From: Streptomyces pluripotens
GTDB taxonomy: Bacteria > Actinomycetota > Actinomycetes > Streptomycetales > Streptomycetaceae
Length of the DNA stretch: 64,000 bases
Direction: 5' to 3'
Assembly: GCF_000802245.2 (NCBI RefSeq)
Contig: NZ_CP021080.1
Location: 2,480,001-2,544,000, forward strand
Each line of letters begins with the position of its first letter. Within the stretch, counting starts at the first letter, position 1. A program made the translations under genes and the position numbers. The notes below the pieces were generated by a model. That model was not told where the DNA came from. It worked only from the letters and a program-made list of their open reading frames with translations, and searched no databases. Positions 1 through 8,127 of the stretch are shown in pieces.

Positions 1-999
1 CGAGCTGAGCATGCTGGCCCGCTGCCGGGCGTCCAGCGCGGCGATCCGGCGCCGGTGCATCGCGGCTGCCACGTCGGGCGCGTACTCCACCCGGACCGGC
101 TGCACCGAGAACACCTCCATTCCGACCGGCGCGGCTTCCGCCGCCACCAGCCGGGTCAGTGCCTCCCCGGCCGCCGCCACCCCGCCCCGCGTCCCACCTG
201 CCGGCTCCACCGCCACCCGGGCCAGCGCCGCTTCCACGCATTCGCGCAGATACGCCTCGTGGTCCTCGATGCCGAGCACGGCTCGCGCGGTGTCCCGCAC
301 CCGCCACACCACCAGCACGACCACCCGCAACGCCATGCCGTCGGGGTCCGCCGCGGCCATCGCCTCGCTGCGCCAGTGCCGCAACCGCACGTCGGCCCGG
401 CGGCGCAGCAGCAGCGGGTTGATCCAGAGCAGCCCGGTACGCCGGACCGTCCCCCGGTAACGGCCGAACAGGCCGAGCACCCAGGCCCGTCCGGTCCGCC
501 CCCGGGCCAGCCCCCCGAAGCCGAGCACGCCGAGCGCCCCGGCCCCGACGTAGGCCACCCACTGCGCGGGGCCGAGGCCGGCCCCCGCGTGCGCCGGCAG
601 CCGCAGGGCGTCCGCGGCGAGCGGCGGGAGCAGTCCCGCCCACCAGGTGGTGGCCAGGCATCCGGTGAGCCCGCAGGCTCCGGCCAGCACCCCGGCGGCG
701 CCCGGCAGCACCCGCGCCGGGTGCTCCACCAGCTCCGGGTCGACCTGGGGGAGGGACCTCCTGCGCCCCGGCGCCGGGCGGCTGACGCGGGGTTGCTCGC
801 CGGTGCCCTGCCGCCGGCCCACCACGGCGGGCTTGAGGGGCACCTCCACCGGGTCGGGGTCGTCCCGGAAGAGCAGGTGGACGGGGATCTCGGTGGTCGC
901 CTCGTTCTGGATCAGCCGGGCCGGCCGGACTCCGGCGGCTCCGGCGCCCTCGGGCGGCCCCTCGGATTCGGGCGGTGTGTGCGAGGTGGTCGTACTCAT
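1..999 (-). CDS. SPFH/Band 7 domain membrane protein (C-terminus cut off by window edge)
   Basis: The reading frame starts at ATG 999 on the minus strand and stays open to the window edge, so about 333 N-terminal residues are visible. Residues 1-95 are a polar, proline-rich cytoplasmic segment. Two hydrophobic segments follow, at about 98-125 and 144-165, and from about 175 the sequence (GRYRGTVRRTGLLWINPLLL) matches the start of an SPFH/prohibitin domain. Proteins of this family form membrane microdomain scaffolds. The specific role here cannot be told from the sequence. A single transcription unit reading out of the window is likely. Confidence 0.85.
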   Translation of the reverse strand, partial: MSTTTSHTPPESEGPPEGAGAAGVRPARLIQNEATTEIPVHLLFRDDPDPVEVPLKPAVVGRRQGTGEQPRVSRPAPGRRRSLPQVDPELVEHPARVLPGAAGVLAGACGLTGCLATTWWAGLLPPLAADALRLPAHAGAGLGPAQWVAYVGAGALGVLGFGGLARGRTGRAWVLGLFGRYRGTVRRTGLLWINPLLLRRRADVRLRHWRSEAMAAADPDGMALRVVVLVVWRVRDTARAVLGIEDHEAYLRECVEAALARVAVEPAGGTRGGVAAAGEALTRLVAAEAAPVGMEVFSVQPVRVEYAPDVAAAMHRRRIAALDARQRASMLSS

Positions 1000-1085
1000 G
1001 CGTGCCTCCAGCCTCCGCGCCAGATGCGTCATGAACAGTGGGAATGGAACTAGGGGTGGGACCCACCCCGGTGCTGCGGCACCGG

Positions 1086-2387
1086 CTAGGTGAACAGCCG
1101 CCGCCAGGTCTCCGGGCCCGGATAGCCGTCCGCCGCGCCGCCCCGCCAGCCCTGGGAGCGTTGGAAGGCCTCCACGGCCCGCCGGTCCGCCTCGCCCCAG
1201 TGCGGACCGGGACCGATGGAGTAGAAGCGGCCGAATCCTTTCTTCACCAACTGGGCACCCAACCGGGTGATGTAGTCGTTGGTTGCCCCCGGCCGGAACC
1301 AGTTCCGGCCGGGGTAGCCGGGCACGCCGTGCGAGGCGGGCAGGGCCGGTCCCGCCTTGGCGGACCTGATGTCCTTGCCCCGGCCCGTGGCGAGCAGTCT
1401 CCAGGTTCCCGGACCGGGGAGCCCGTCCGCGTCCGCGCCCGTCCAGCCCTGGGCCTGCTGGAACGCCAGGGTGGCCCGTCGATCCGCCTCACCCCAGACC
1501 GGTCCCGGGCCCTTGGTGTAGTACGAGTCGCCGCCCCGGGCCACCAACATCCTGCCGAGTTGGGTGACGTACGTGTTGTCGGCGCCGCGACCGAAGTAGG
1601 CCGCACCCGGGAAGGCCGCGGTCGTCTTTCCGGCGGCTGCCGGTTCGGCACCCGCGGTGACGGGGGCGACGCCCTTGTAGCGATAGGGGACGTATGCGCC
1701 GGAATGGCTCCAGTAGGCGTAGGGGGTGATCTGGCGACGGGTGCGCGGGGGTGTCTGCTCGTAGGCCGTGTAGTAGGTGTGCGTGTAGTCCGTCCAACCT
1801 CCGAAGATCACCACGTGGGAGCCGCGTTCGGGGTCGTCCGGGTTGTGGTACAGCAGGATGTCGCCGGGCTGCAGTTCCTCCTTGGTGATCTTCACTCCGT
1901 ACTGGTCGAGACTGCCGGTCCATTCGTTGCCCGGCAGGCCCCAGGCCATGGAGACATAGCCCGAGCAGTCCTGCCGGTATCCGTCGGGCCAGTAGGCGTA
2001 CATGCTGTAGGGGACCTGCGCCGCCACCCAGGTCTTGGCCCGGTTGATGATGTCCGTCCGAGTGGTGGAGGGGATGCGCACGGTGGCCGGCTCGGCCGGC
2101 TTGGCCACCGGGCCGTGCAGCGGGGCCTTGGCGCCCTGCGGGGTGCCGGGCTCTCCGTCCCCCGGTACGGCCTGACGGTGCGGGGACTGGCCGGCGGTCA
2201 GGGCGGCTGCCGGGGGGACGGCACCGAGGGCGGCGGAGGCCACGGCCACGACCACGACTCCACGGGCAGCCGGGTGACCGCACGGATGGCCGGACTGCGG
2301 ACGGGGGCTCATCCGCCGCTGGAGAACACAGCCTGGGCAGTCACAGTCGCTCACGGGATCGAATTCCTCGAACGCCGGAGCGGCCAT
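1086..2387 (-). CDS. Secreted NlpC/P60-like amidase with two peptidoglycan-binding repeats
   Basis: This 433-residue protein probably acts on or binds the cell wall. The start is set at ATG 2387 because GAGG lies about 9 bases upstream and the N-terminus MAAPAFEEFDPVSDCDC resembles its family; a longer frame runs to 2519. An N-terminal CxCxxC cluster (residues 15-20) precedes a hydrophobic segment (about 43-63). The catalytic-type motif QDCSGYVSMAWG puts a candidate nucleophile at Cys141, with GSHVVIF (His191) as the partner. Two C-terminal repeats (roughly 270-340 and 365-433) each carry GEADRRA..AFQ and PGP.TWR, typical of peptidoglycan-binding domains. The Cys-rich N-terminus before the membrane segment is unusual and could be a cytoplasmic metal site. 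Confidence 0.82.
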   Translation of the reverse strand: MAAPAFEEFDPVSDCDCPGCVLQRRMSPRPQSGHPCGHPAARGVVVVAVASAALGAVPPAAALTAGQSPHRQAVPGDGEPGTPQGAKAPLHGPVAKPAEPATVRIPSTTRTDIINRAKTWVAAQVPYSMYAYWPDGYRQDCSGYVSMAWGLPGNEWTGSLDQYGVKITKEELQPGDILLYHNPDDPERGSHVVIFGGWTDYTHTYYTAYEQTPPRTRRQITPYAYWSHSGAYVPYRYKGVAPVTAGAEPAAAGKTTAAFPGAAYFGRGADNTYVTQLGRMLVARGGDSYYTKGPGPVWGEADRRATLAFQQAQGWTGADADGLPGPGTWRLLATGRGKDIRSAKAGPALPASHGVPGYPGRNWFRPGATNDYITRLGAQLVKKGFGRFYSIGPGPHWGEADRRAVEAFQRSQGWRGGAADGYPGPETWRRLFT

Positions 2388-2574
2388 GCGATCTGCCTCA
2401 CATTCGGGGTGGATTTGTCCGCGAGTGTGCACATTGATCAGTTTCCCAACTGCAACCGGGACGCGCATGCTGACGGTCCGAATGACGTACACGGCTCCCC
2501 CGGCCGACCATCGCGTCATCGAAAAGTGGTCGGGAGCACGTTTCCAGGTCGGGTAGAGTTCTCCTCGTCAGCAG

Positions 2575-2648
2575 GCGCCGCTAGCTCAGTTGGTTAGAGC
2601 AGCTGACTCTTAATCAGCGGGTCCGGGGTTCGAGTCCCTGGCGGCGCA
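2575..2648 (+). tRNA. tRNA-Lys (anticodon CTT)
   Basis: A complete cloverleaf can be folded. The 7-bp acceptor stem is GCGCCGC (2575-2581) with GCGGCGC (2641-2647) and discriminator A at 2648. The anticodon arm GCTGA-CTCTTAA-TCAGC gives anticodon CTT, and the T arm carries GTTCGAGTCC. CCA is not fully encoded. The gene reads AAG, the dominant lysine codon in high-GC genomes. Confidence 0.97.
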
Positions 2649-2653
2649 CCGAC

Positions 2654-2687
2654 CGAAAGGCCCCTCGCAGGAGCGGGGGGCCTTTCG
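2654..2687 (+). terminator. Hairpin terminator after tRNA-Lys
   Basis: Inverted repeat CGAAAGGCCCC (2654-2664) and GGGGCCTTTCG (2677-2687) with a 12-base loop lies six bases past the tRNA end. No T-run follows, as is usual for Streptomyces terminators. Confidence 0.8.
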
Positions 2688-2894
2688 CACGCCCGAAGAT
2701 CTCCACCGCCGGGGGACGGGTCCCTCTCGCCCCCCGGCTGGACACCGTCGCGCCGGGACGGCGTCGACCCGAGCCCTTCGCGCTTCCGGGCGGCGCCCAC
2801 CGGCCCTCTGGTTCCTGTCACCCGGCCCCGTCACCCGGGGGGACCTCTGTCCGTCCCCGCGGTCCATCAGGTCGGACCACCCCAACGGCCGGTC

Positions 2895-3578
2895 TCAACG
2901 GCCGGGGGCCGTGCCGGTGAGGTACGCGGAGACCACCACGTTGGCGGTGTAGCTGCGGCTGACGCGGTCATAGGAACCTCCGCACGTGATCAGCCGGAGT
3001 TCGGCACGACCCGGCTCGTGAGGGCCGTAGGCCTGCCGGGCGTCGAAACCGGCCCGGGGCAGCACACGGACGTCGTCGATGGTGAACTCGGCGACCCTGC
3101 CGTCCGCACGGACCACCCGGACCGTCTCGCCGGGTGTGAGGGTACTGAGCTTGTAGAAGACGGCGGGCCGGGTCTCGGTGTCGACATGCCCCACCAGCAG
3201 CGCCGCCCCCTCGGCGCCCGGCGTGGTACCGGAGCCGTACCAGCCGACCACGCCCGGCTGGTCGAAGGGCGGTGGATCGATGGCGCCCCCGCCGTCCAGG
3301 CCACGGGCCACCACGGGTGCCTGAACGCCGAGCTGGGGGATGTCGACGCGCTGGGGTGGCGCCTCGCCCAGCGGCTTGGCCGGGGGCGGCAGCCGGACGG
3401 GATCGGCGGAACGGCCGATGGTGAACACGTCGCCCGTGGCGGGCCCGCCTGTGCTCTGGCGCACGCCGGTCACCCCCCGGCCCCACAGCCACAGCCCGAG
3501 CAACAGCACGGCCCAGGCCACACCGGTGACGAGCCGCCCGGTGCCGGTGCGGGCGGCCGGCTCGTGATCGTCGGTCAC
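2895..3578 (-). CDS. Class F sortase
   Basis: This 227-residue membrane-bound transpeptidase-like enzyme has an N-terminal transmembrane anchor (about 15-33) and a C-terminal sortase domain. The catalytic triad is visible as His131 in LLVGHVDTE, Cys199 in LITCGG and an arginine in DRVSRSY (206 or 208). The length and the lack of a second membrane segment fit class F, whose members are common in Actinobacteria. The GTG start at 3578 is chosen because it lies 8 bases after the stop of the upstream gene (3587-4126), with which it forms an operon. The natural substrate is unknown; the cotranscribed secreted protein is the obvious candidate. Confidence 0.88.
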   Translation of the reverse strand: MTDDHEPAARTGTGRLVTGVAWAVLLLGLWLWGRGVTGVRQSTGGPATGDVFTIGRSADPVRLPPPAKPLGEAPPQRVDIPQLGVQAPVVARGLDGGGAIDPPPFDQPGVVGWYGSGTTPGAEGAALLVGHVDTETRPAVFYKLSTLTPGETVRVVRADGRVAEFTIDDVRVLPRAGFDARQAYGPHEPGRAELRLITCGGSYDRVSRSYTANVVVSAYLTGTAPGR

Positions 3579-3586
3579 GGCGGGTG

Positions 3587-4126
3587 TCAGCGCCGGCCGC
3601 GGCTCCGGCGGGCACGCAGCCCGACGGCGACCGCGGCGATCCCGGCGAGCACCAGGCCGGTCACCGCTTGGGCGGTGCCGGGGCCGGAACCGCTGGCGGC
3701 CACGGTCGCGAAGTGGGCGGTACCGCCGCCGCCCGCGTGGACCGGGGCGACGGGCGAGGCCGGAACACCGGTGGGCTCCAACGGCCGGGCGGCGCCCTCC
3801 TCCACCACCGTGATCCTGCCTTTGATCACGTATTCGGCGCAGGTGATCTTCACGTCGTAGGCGCCCGGCCTCAGGGAGGAGCGGACCCGGGTTTCGCCGG
3901 CCAGAGTGCCCTGCCCGCCGGTCAGGCGGGCGTCGGCGACGAAGGCGGCCGAGACGGCGGTGCCCTGCGGCCCGGTGCACCCCCTGACGCGCAGGGCCAC
4001 ATCAGCGCCCGGCGCCGGGGAGGCGGGGGTCACGGAGACCGAACCTCCGTCCGCCGCGTGGGCCGCCGGGGCGAAGGTGGCCGCGGCCAGGATTCCCGTA
4101 CAGAGAGTGAGGCGTAGTGAGCCCAT
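3587..4126 (-). CDS. Secreted, membrane-anchored protein cotranscribed with the class F sortase
   Basis: This 179-residue protein has a signal peptide (MGSLRLTLCTGILAAATFAPAAHA), an extracellular Ig-like or beta-rich region with one Cys pair (in RGCTG and ITCAEY), and a C-terminal membrane segment (about 150-170) ending in a basic tail RARRSRGRR. That layout is the one of a wall or membrane-anchored protein, but no LPxTG-like pentapeptide is visible before the membrane segment. GGAGG sits 6 bases before ATG 4126. The function is unknown. Immediate coupling to the sortase gene suggests a sortase-related surface role. Confidence 0.8.
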   Translation of the reverse strand: MGSLRLTLCTGILAAATFAPAAHAADGGSVSVTPASPAPGADVALRVRGCTGPQGTAVSAAFVADARLTGGQGTLAGETRVRSSLRPGAYDVKITCAEYVIKGRITVVEEGAARPLEPTGVPASPVAPVHAGGGGTAHFATVAASGSGPGTAQAVTGLVLAGIAAVAVGLRARRSRGRR

Positions 4127-4264
4127 CGTGAACCTCCAGACATCAGGAGGTTCCCCCGGCCAAAGCGCCCCCGCATCCCCGGGGGGCGCTCCGCTCCACC
4201 GAACGGGTGACACCGTGTTTCGGGGCACGGGACCGCTCCGGCGGGACCGGACCCGACGGAGTGG

Positions 4265-5044
4265 TCAGACCAGGTTGACCAGGTCCGCGATGGAGTCGAC
4301 GACCTGGGAGGGCCGGAAGGGATAGCCGTCCACTTCGTCCGGCTGGGTCACACCGCTGAGCACCAGGAAGGTACGCATCCCGGCCTCCAGCCCGGCGAGC
4401 ACATCCGTGTCCATACGGTCACCGATCATCGCGGAGGTCTCGGAGTGAGCGCCGATCGCGTTCAGGCCGGCCCGCATCATCAGTGGGTTCGGCTTGCCGA
4501 CAAAATACGGCTTCTTGCCGGTCGCGGCCGTGATCAGGGCAGCGACCGAACCGGTGGCGGGCAGGTCGCCCTCGGTGGAAGGGCCGACGTTGTCGGGGTT
4601 GGTGGCGATGAACCGGGCGCCGTCGTTGATCAGCCGTACGGCCTTGGTCAGGGCCTCGAAGGAGTAGGTGCGGGTCTCGCCGAGGATCACGAAATCAGGC
4701 TCTTGGTCGGTGAGGATGTAGCCGATGTCGTGCAGCGCGGTGGTCAGGCCGGCTTCGCCGATGACATAGGCGCTGCCGCCGGGCCGCTGGTCGTTCAGGA
4801 ACTGGGCAGTGGCCAGCGCCGAGGTCCAGATGTTGTCCACCGGCACATCCAGTCCCATGCGCCGCAGCCGGGCGTGCAGATCACGGGCGGTGTAGATGGA
4901 GTTGTTGGTGAGCACCAGGAAGGGCCGACCGGAATCACGCAGCTTCTTCAGAAAGGTGTCGGCGCCGGGGATCGGCACCCCCTCGTGGATCAGGACGCCG
5001 TCCATGTCGGTGAGCCATGACTCTATGGGCTTTCGGTCTGCCAT
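4265..5044 (-). CDS. HAD-IIA family sugar or nucleotide phosphatase (NagD-like)
   Basis: This 259-residue cytosolic hydrolase carries the HAD motifs DMDGV (Asp13, Asp15), LTNNS, and GDRMDTDVLAGLEAGM near the C-terminus, with a C2 cap between motifs II and III as in the NagD group. These enzymes dephosphorylate sugar phosphates or nucleotides; the substrate here cannot be assigned. AGGAG lies 11 bases before ATG 5044. The gene stands alone, about 250 bases from the next gene on the same strand. Confidence 0.9.
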   Translation of the reverse strand: MADRKPIESWLTDMDGVLIHEGVPIPGADTFLKKLRDSGRPFLVLTNNSIYTARDLHARLRRMGLDVPVDNIWTSALATAQFLNDQRPGGSAYVIGEAGLTTALHDIGYILTDQEPDFVILGETRTYSFEALTKAVRLINDGARFIATNPDNVGPSTEGDLPATGSVAALITAATGKKPYFVGKPNPLMMRAGLNAIGAHSETSAMIGDRMDTDVLAGLEAGMRTFLVLSGVTQPDEVDGYPFRPSQVVDSIADLVNLV

Positions 5045-5292
5045 GTTGTGCGTCTCCTGGCGTGCGTACGGTCGTGAAGCGGGGGCGCCGGAACCACGGC
5101 GTACCGACGGCCCCCAGCCTAGTCAGGACCGTGCGATCCGGACCCTGCCGATCCCCCGTTACCTGGCGCCGGCCCCGGTGCGGCACAAGCGGACGCGGGA
5201 AGGCCGGGTCACGCTGCCGCAGCGGCCGACCCCGAAGCGGGTCCCTTGGCGTTGGCGTTCTCGCGGGTGAGGCACCGAAGGGGACGCCCGTC

Positions 5293-6000
5293 TCACCGGG
5301 CTCCCGTGAGCAGGGCGGGCAGATCGGCGACGGAGTCCAGGACGTGGGTGGCACCGGCGGCACGGAAGGCGGGGTCCGCGTGGGCCCCGGTGCGCACGCC
5401 GGCGACCACCCCGGCACCCGCCCGTACGCCGCTGAGGACGTCGTAGGAGGTGTCGCCCGCGACCGCGACCTGCCGCACGTCCTCCGCGGCCTGCGTGCGC
5501 ACGAAGGCCTCCAGCACCATGTCCGGGAAGGGCCGTCCGCGCCCACCGGCGTCGGCCGGGCAGAGGGTGAGCGGCACGAGGTCCCGCCAGCCGAGGGCGT
5601 CCAGGACTGCGTCTTGGGTGACACGGGCGAAGCCGGTGGCCAGGACGACGGTACGACCGCTGCCGGCCAGTTCCTCGATGGCCCCACGGGCGCCGGGAAC
5701 GGGGGTGACCAGACCACCCTCGACGAGACCCGCGTACGCCTCCTGGAAGGCGGCGTTGGCGCGCCGGGCACGGGCCTCGTCCCCGAACAGCCGCCGGAAG
5801 ACGGAGATCTTGGACTCGCCCATGGTCGCGCGGACATGGGCGAGGTGTTCGGTGTGCCGGGCCGAACCGGGCTCGACCCCCAGTCCGGCGGCAGCCGCGG
5901 TGAAGGCGCGCTCGACGAGACCGCCGTCGGCGACGGTCGTGCCGGCCATGTCGAGGACGACGAGACGGATGTCACGGACGCCTGTGCTCAGCTTCCTCAC
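5293..6000 (-). CDS. Phosphonatase-like HAD hydrolase (TIGR03351-type)
   Basis: This 235-residue HAD hydrolase resembles phosphonoacetaldehyde hydrolase. Its first motif is DMAGTT (Asp17) with alanine in place of the usual second aspartate, as in phosphonatase. The segment MGESK includes Lys64, at the position of the Schiff-base lysine of PhnX. GDTSYDVLSG is the C-terminal metal motif. The GTG start at 6000 shares bases with the TGA stop of the upstream FAD oxidoreductase (GTGA overlap), which implies translational coupling. The likely role is C-P bond cleavage of a phosphonate aldehyde made by the coupled oxidase. This is inferred from family and context. Confidence 0.85.
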   Translation of the reverse strand: MRKLSTGVRDIRLVVLDMAGTTVADGGLVERAFTAAAAGLGVEPGSARHTEHLAHVRATMGESKISVFRRLFGDEARARRANAAFQEAYAGLVEGGLVTPVPGARGAIEELAGSGRTVVLATGFARVTQDAVLDALGWRDLVPLTLCPADAGGRGRPFPDMVLEAFVRTQAAEDVRQVAVAGDTSYDVLSGVRAGAGVVAGVRTGAHADPAFRAAGATHVLDSVADLPALLTGAR

Positions 6001-7121
6001 CAACCCAGTTCGTTCGCAGTGGTTTCGGCTACCGCGGGCGCGCAGGTCATACCACGCCCGCCGGGCCCGGTGACCAGCCAGACCCCATCGCTCACCTGCT
6101 GCCGGTGCACCACCCGGCCCGGGTCGGTGCACTGTGCGTACACGCCGGCCCAACGGCGCCGGATCTTCGGCAGCGGGCGGCCGAGCAGGGACTCGGCGAC
6201 TTCGGCGAGATGGTCGTAGGGGTCCTCGACGGTGTCGAAGGCGAAGGGGTGCTCGTACTCGTGGGTGTCACCGATGGTCAGGCCGCCGTCGGCGCGCTGC
6301 ACCATGAGCAGCTGCACGCGATGCCCAGCAGCGGTCGGCGACTGCGGCTGCCGCGCGTTGAACTCGTCCAGCGCCGCGGAGGCGTACGCCGGGTAGTAAC
6401 GGAAACTGTCGGCGTCCGCGACCGAGGTCGTGAGCGGCTCGCCCAGCGGATCGGTCTGCATCATCTGCAGCCGCACGCGACGCACGGGCAGCTTGGGCCC
6501 GGCGAGTTCGCGGACGAGCCCACCCAGCCAGGCTCCGGTGCACAGTACGACGGCATCGGCGTGGTGCACCTCACCGCGATCGTCGCGTACGGCCGCGGCA
6601 CCGACCACGTCACGCACCTCTCGCCCCGGCAGAAAGGTGTAGTGGGGGGACTTGAGCAATTCTGCTCGCAGGGCGAGTTGAGCGGTACGGGGCTCGACCG
6701 CGGCGTCCTGCCGGCAGAGCAGTGCGGCCGTGAAGTCGCCGCGCAGGGCGGGGTTGATGGCCCGCGCCTCGCCGGGGGTCAGCATCTGATAACCGCGGGC
6801 GGTGGCGTCCCGACGAGCAGTGGCGGCCTCGGCGACGGCGCATTCGAGCGGCCCCCGCACGGGGGTGAGGGAGCCGTTGGCGCGGAAGCCGAGGCCGGGC
6901 ACCCGGCCGCCGATCCGCTCCCACAGCTCACGTGCCCGCAGCGCGGCCGCCAGTTCCGTACCGCCGGCCCGCCCACTGACCCAGAGCTGACCGAAGTTGC
7001 GCAGCGAAGCGCCGCGCGCCTCCTCCTCACGCTCGATCTGGACGACCTGATGGCCGCGTTCCACGGCCTGCCAGGCATGCATCGTGCCCAGCACGCCCGC
7101 TCCCACGACTGTCACTCTCAC
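5997..7121 (-). CDS. FAD-dependent amine oxidoreductase (TIGR03364-type, phosphonate-associated)
   Basis: This 374-residue DAO-fold flavoprotein has an N-terminal FAD-binding motif VVGAGVLGTMHAWQAVERGH and a C-terminal GVWLVTGPGGRGMT. GTG 7121 is chosen because GAGGAG lies 10 bases upstream and the Rossmann motif starts at once; the frame extends upstream to 7196. The family is repeatedly found beside phosphonatase-like hydrolases. Related enzymes are reported to oxidise aminoethylphosphonate-type amines to phosphonoacetaldehyde, though the exact substrate is not known here. It overlaps the downstream hydrolase by four bases. No phosphonate transporter is nearby. Confidence 0.85.
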   Translation of the reverse strand: MRVTVVGAGVLGTMHAWQAVERGHQVVQIEREEEARGASLRNFGQLWVSGRAGGTELAAALRARELWERIGGRVPGLGFRANGSLTPVRGPLECAVAEAATARRDATARGYQMLTPGEARAINPALRGDFTAALLCRQDAAVEPRTAQLALRAELLKSPHYTFLPGREVRDVVGAAAVRDDRGEVHHADAVVLCTGAWLGGLVRELAGPKLPVRRVRLQMMQTDPLGEPLTTSVADADSFRYYPAYASAALDEFNARQPQSPTAAGHRVQLLMVQRADGGLTIGDTHEYEHPFAFDTVEDPYDHLAEVAESLLGRPLPKIRRRWAGVYAQCTDPGRVVHRQQVSDGVWLVTGPGGRGMTCAPAVAETTANELGW

Positions 7122-7204
7122 GGCGGCGAAGCTCCTCGCGATCGGGGAACCAGAGGGGTCCGGCTGACCGTGCCAGCGTGAACGACACCGGCACATTTGG
7201 GCTA

Positions 7205-7238
7205 GACCCGTTATTATTTCGTTATTCTTCAGAGGGTC
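7205..7238. promoter_or_regulatory. AT-rich promoter/operator-like segment upstream of the phosphonate-type operon
   Basis: In the 167-base gap between the GntR gene and the FAD oxidoreductase lies a rare AT-rich patch. It holds CGTTATT twice with an 11-base period (7209-7215 and 7220-7226), flanked by GACCC (7205-7209) and GGGTC (7234-7238). One-helical-turn direct repeats inside an inverted repeat suggest a promoter with a regulator site, most simply for the adjacent GntR protein. This is inference only. Confidence 0.4.
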
Positions 7239-7288
7239 GGGAGTGGAGGGCGGCGAGGACGGTTGCTCCGCCGCGGACGGGGCGCGCC

Positions 7289-8062
7289 TCAGCCAGACAG
7301 ACGGGTCGTGCCAGACAGACGGGTCGTGAAGGAGAAACGGTCTCCGCGGTAGAGACTGCGCACGCGCTCCAGCGGCCCCCCGTCCACGTCCCGGGAGATC
7401 CGGTGGATCAGCAGCATCGGCAGCGCGGGCGGAGTGCCGATGAGCAGGGCCTCGCGCGGTGTGGCCAACACGGTCTCGATGCGTTCGTCGGCATCGCCGA
7501 AGGCGATGCCCCGAGTCGTGAGATAGGCGTAGAAGGAGGAGTCGGGGTCGAAGTCGGTGTCCAGACGGGGCACCCGCCCGACCGCGACGTAGGTGCTCTC
7601 CAGACCGACCCGCTCCTCATCGGCCAGCAGCACACGCTCCAGATGCCACACCGGTTCCCCCCGGTTCAGCCCGGTCTCGGCGGCGAGGGCGTCCGGGCAC
7701 GGGAAACGGTCCAGGGTGACGAGGTTCCGCCCGGGCGTGCGCCCCTGCCGGCGCACGCCCTCGGTGTAGCTGGCCAGGGACAGTGGCTGGGTCAGTTTGG
7801 GTCCGGCAACGACCGTCCCGCGACCCCGGCGCCTGAGCCGTCCCTCCAGCACCAGCTCCCGTACGGCCTGCCGCACGGTCTCGCGGGCGACGTCGTACCG
7901 CTCGGCGAGATCCCGTTCGGTGGGGATGACGCCGCCCTCCCCCAGCTCCTCCAGCAACGCCGCGATCCGCGCTTTCACCGCGTAGTACTTGGGGATGCGC
8001 CCGTGCTCGGGAATGCCGGAGCGCACGGGAGCGCCGGGGGCCTGGTCGTTCGGGTAGTCCAC
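7289..8062 (-). CDS. GntR-family regulator with UTRA ligand domain (HutC subfamily)
   Basis: This 257-residue protein has a winged helix (about residues 25-85: IPTERDLAERYDVARETVRQAV) and a C-terminal UTRA effector domain (about 100-245). It lies upstream of, and on the same strand as, the FAD oxidoreductase and phosphonatase-like hydrolase, so it is the likely regulator of that module. UTRA domains bind small anionic or sugar-like ligands, which would fit a phosphonate. The last 12 residues are TTRLSG twice, encoded by an exact 18-base tandem duplication (7293-7328) that extends the C-terminus by six residues. Confidence 0.88.
   Translation of the reverse strand: MDYPNDQAPGAPVRSGIPEHGRIPKYYAVKARIAALLEELGEGGVIPTERDLAERYDVARETVRQAVRELVLEGRLRRRGRGTVVAGPKLTQPLSLASYTEGVRRQGRTPGRNLVTLDRFPCPDALAAETGLNRGEPVWHLERVLLADEERVGLESTYVAVGRVPRLDTDFDPDSSFYAYLTTRGIAFGDADERIETVLATPREALLIGTPPALPMLLIHRISRDVDGGPLERVRSLYRGDRFSFTTRLSGTTRLSG
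7293..7328. repeat. Exact 18-bp tandem duplication at the 3' end of the GntR gene
   Basis: The unit CCAGACAGACGGGTCGTG occurs twice in tandem (7293-7310 and 7311-7328). It lies in frame just before the stop codon and adds six residues. It looks like a recent slippage event. Confidence 0.95.
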
Positions 8063-8127
8063 GCAGGGATCGTCGCAGATGCGCGGCCCCGCGGTGTATG
8101 GGGACGGGGGCGAGCGGGGCGAGGAGC

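Noticed and set aside
2575..2648. tRNA-Lys as an integration site for a mobile element
   Set aside because: No integrase gene and no duplicate of the tRNA 3' end were seen nearby.
2594..2885. Open frames on the minus strand over and after tRNA-Lys
   Set aside because: They read through the tRNA and its terminator and have no protein features.
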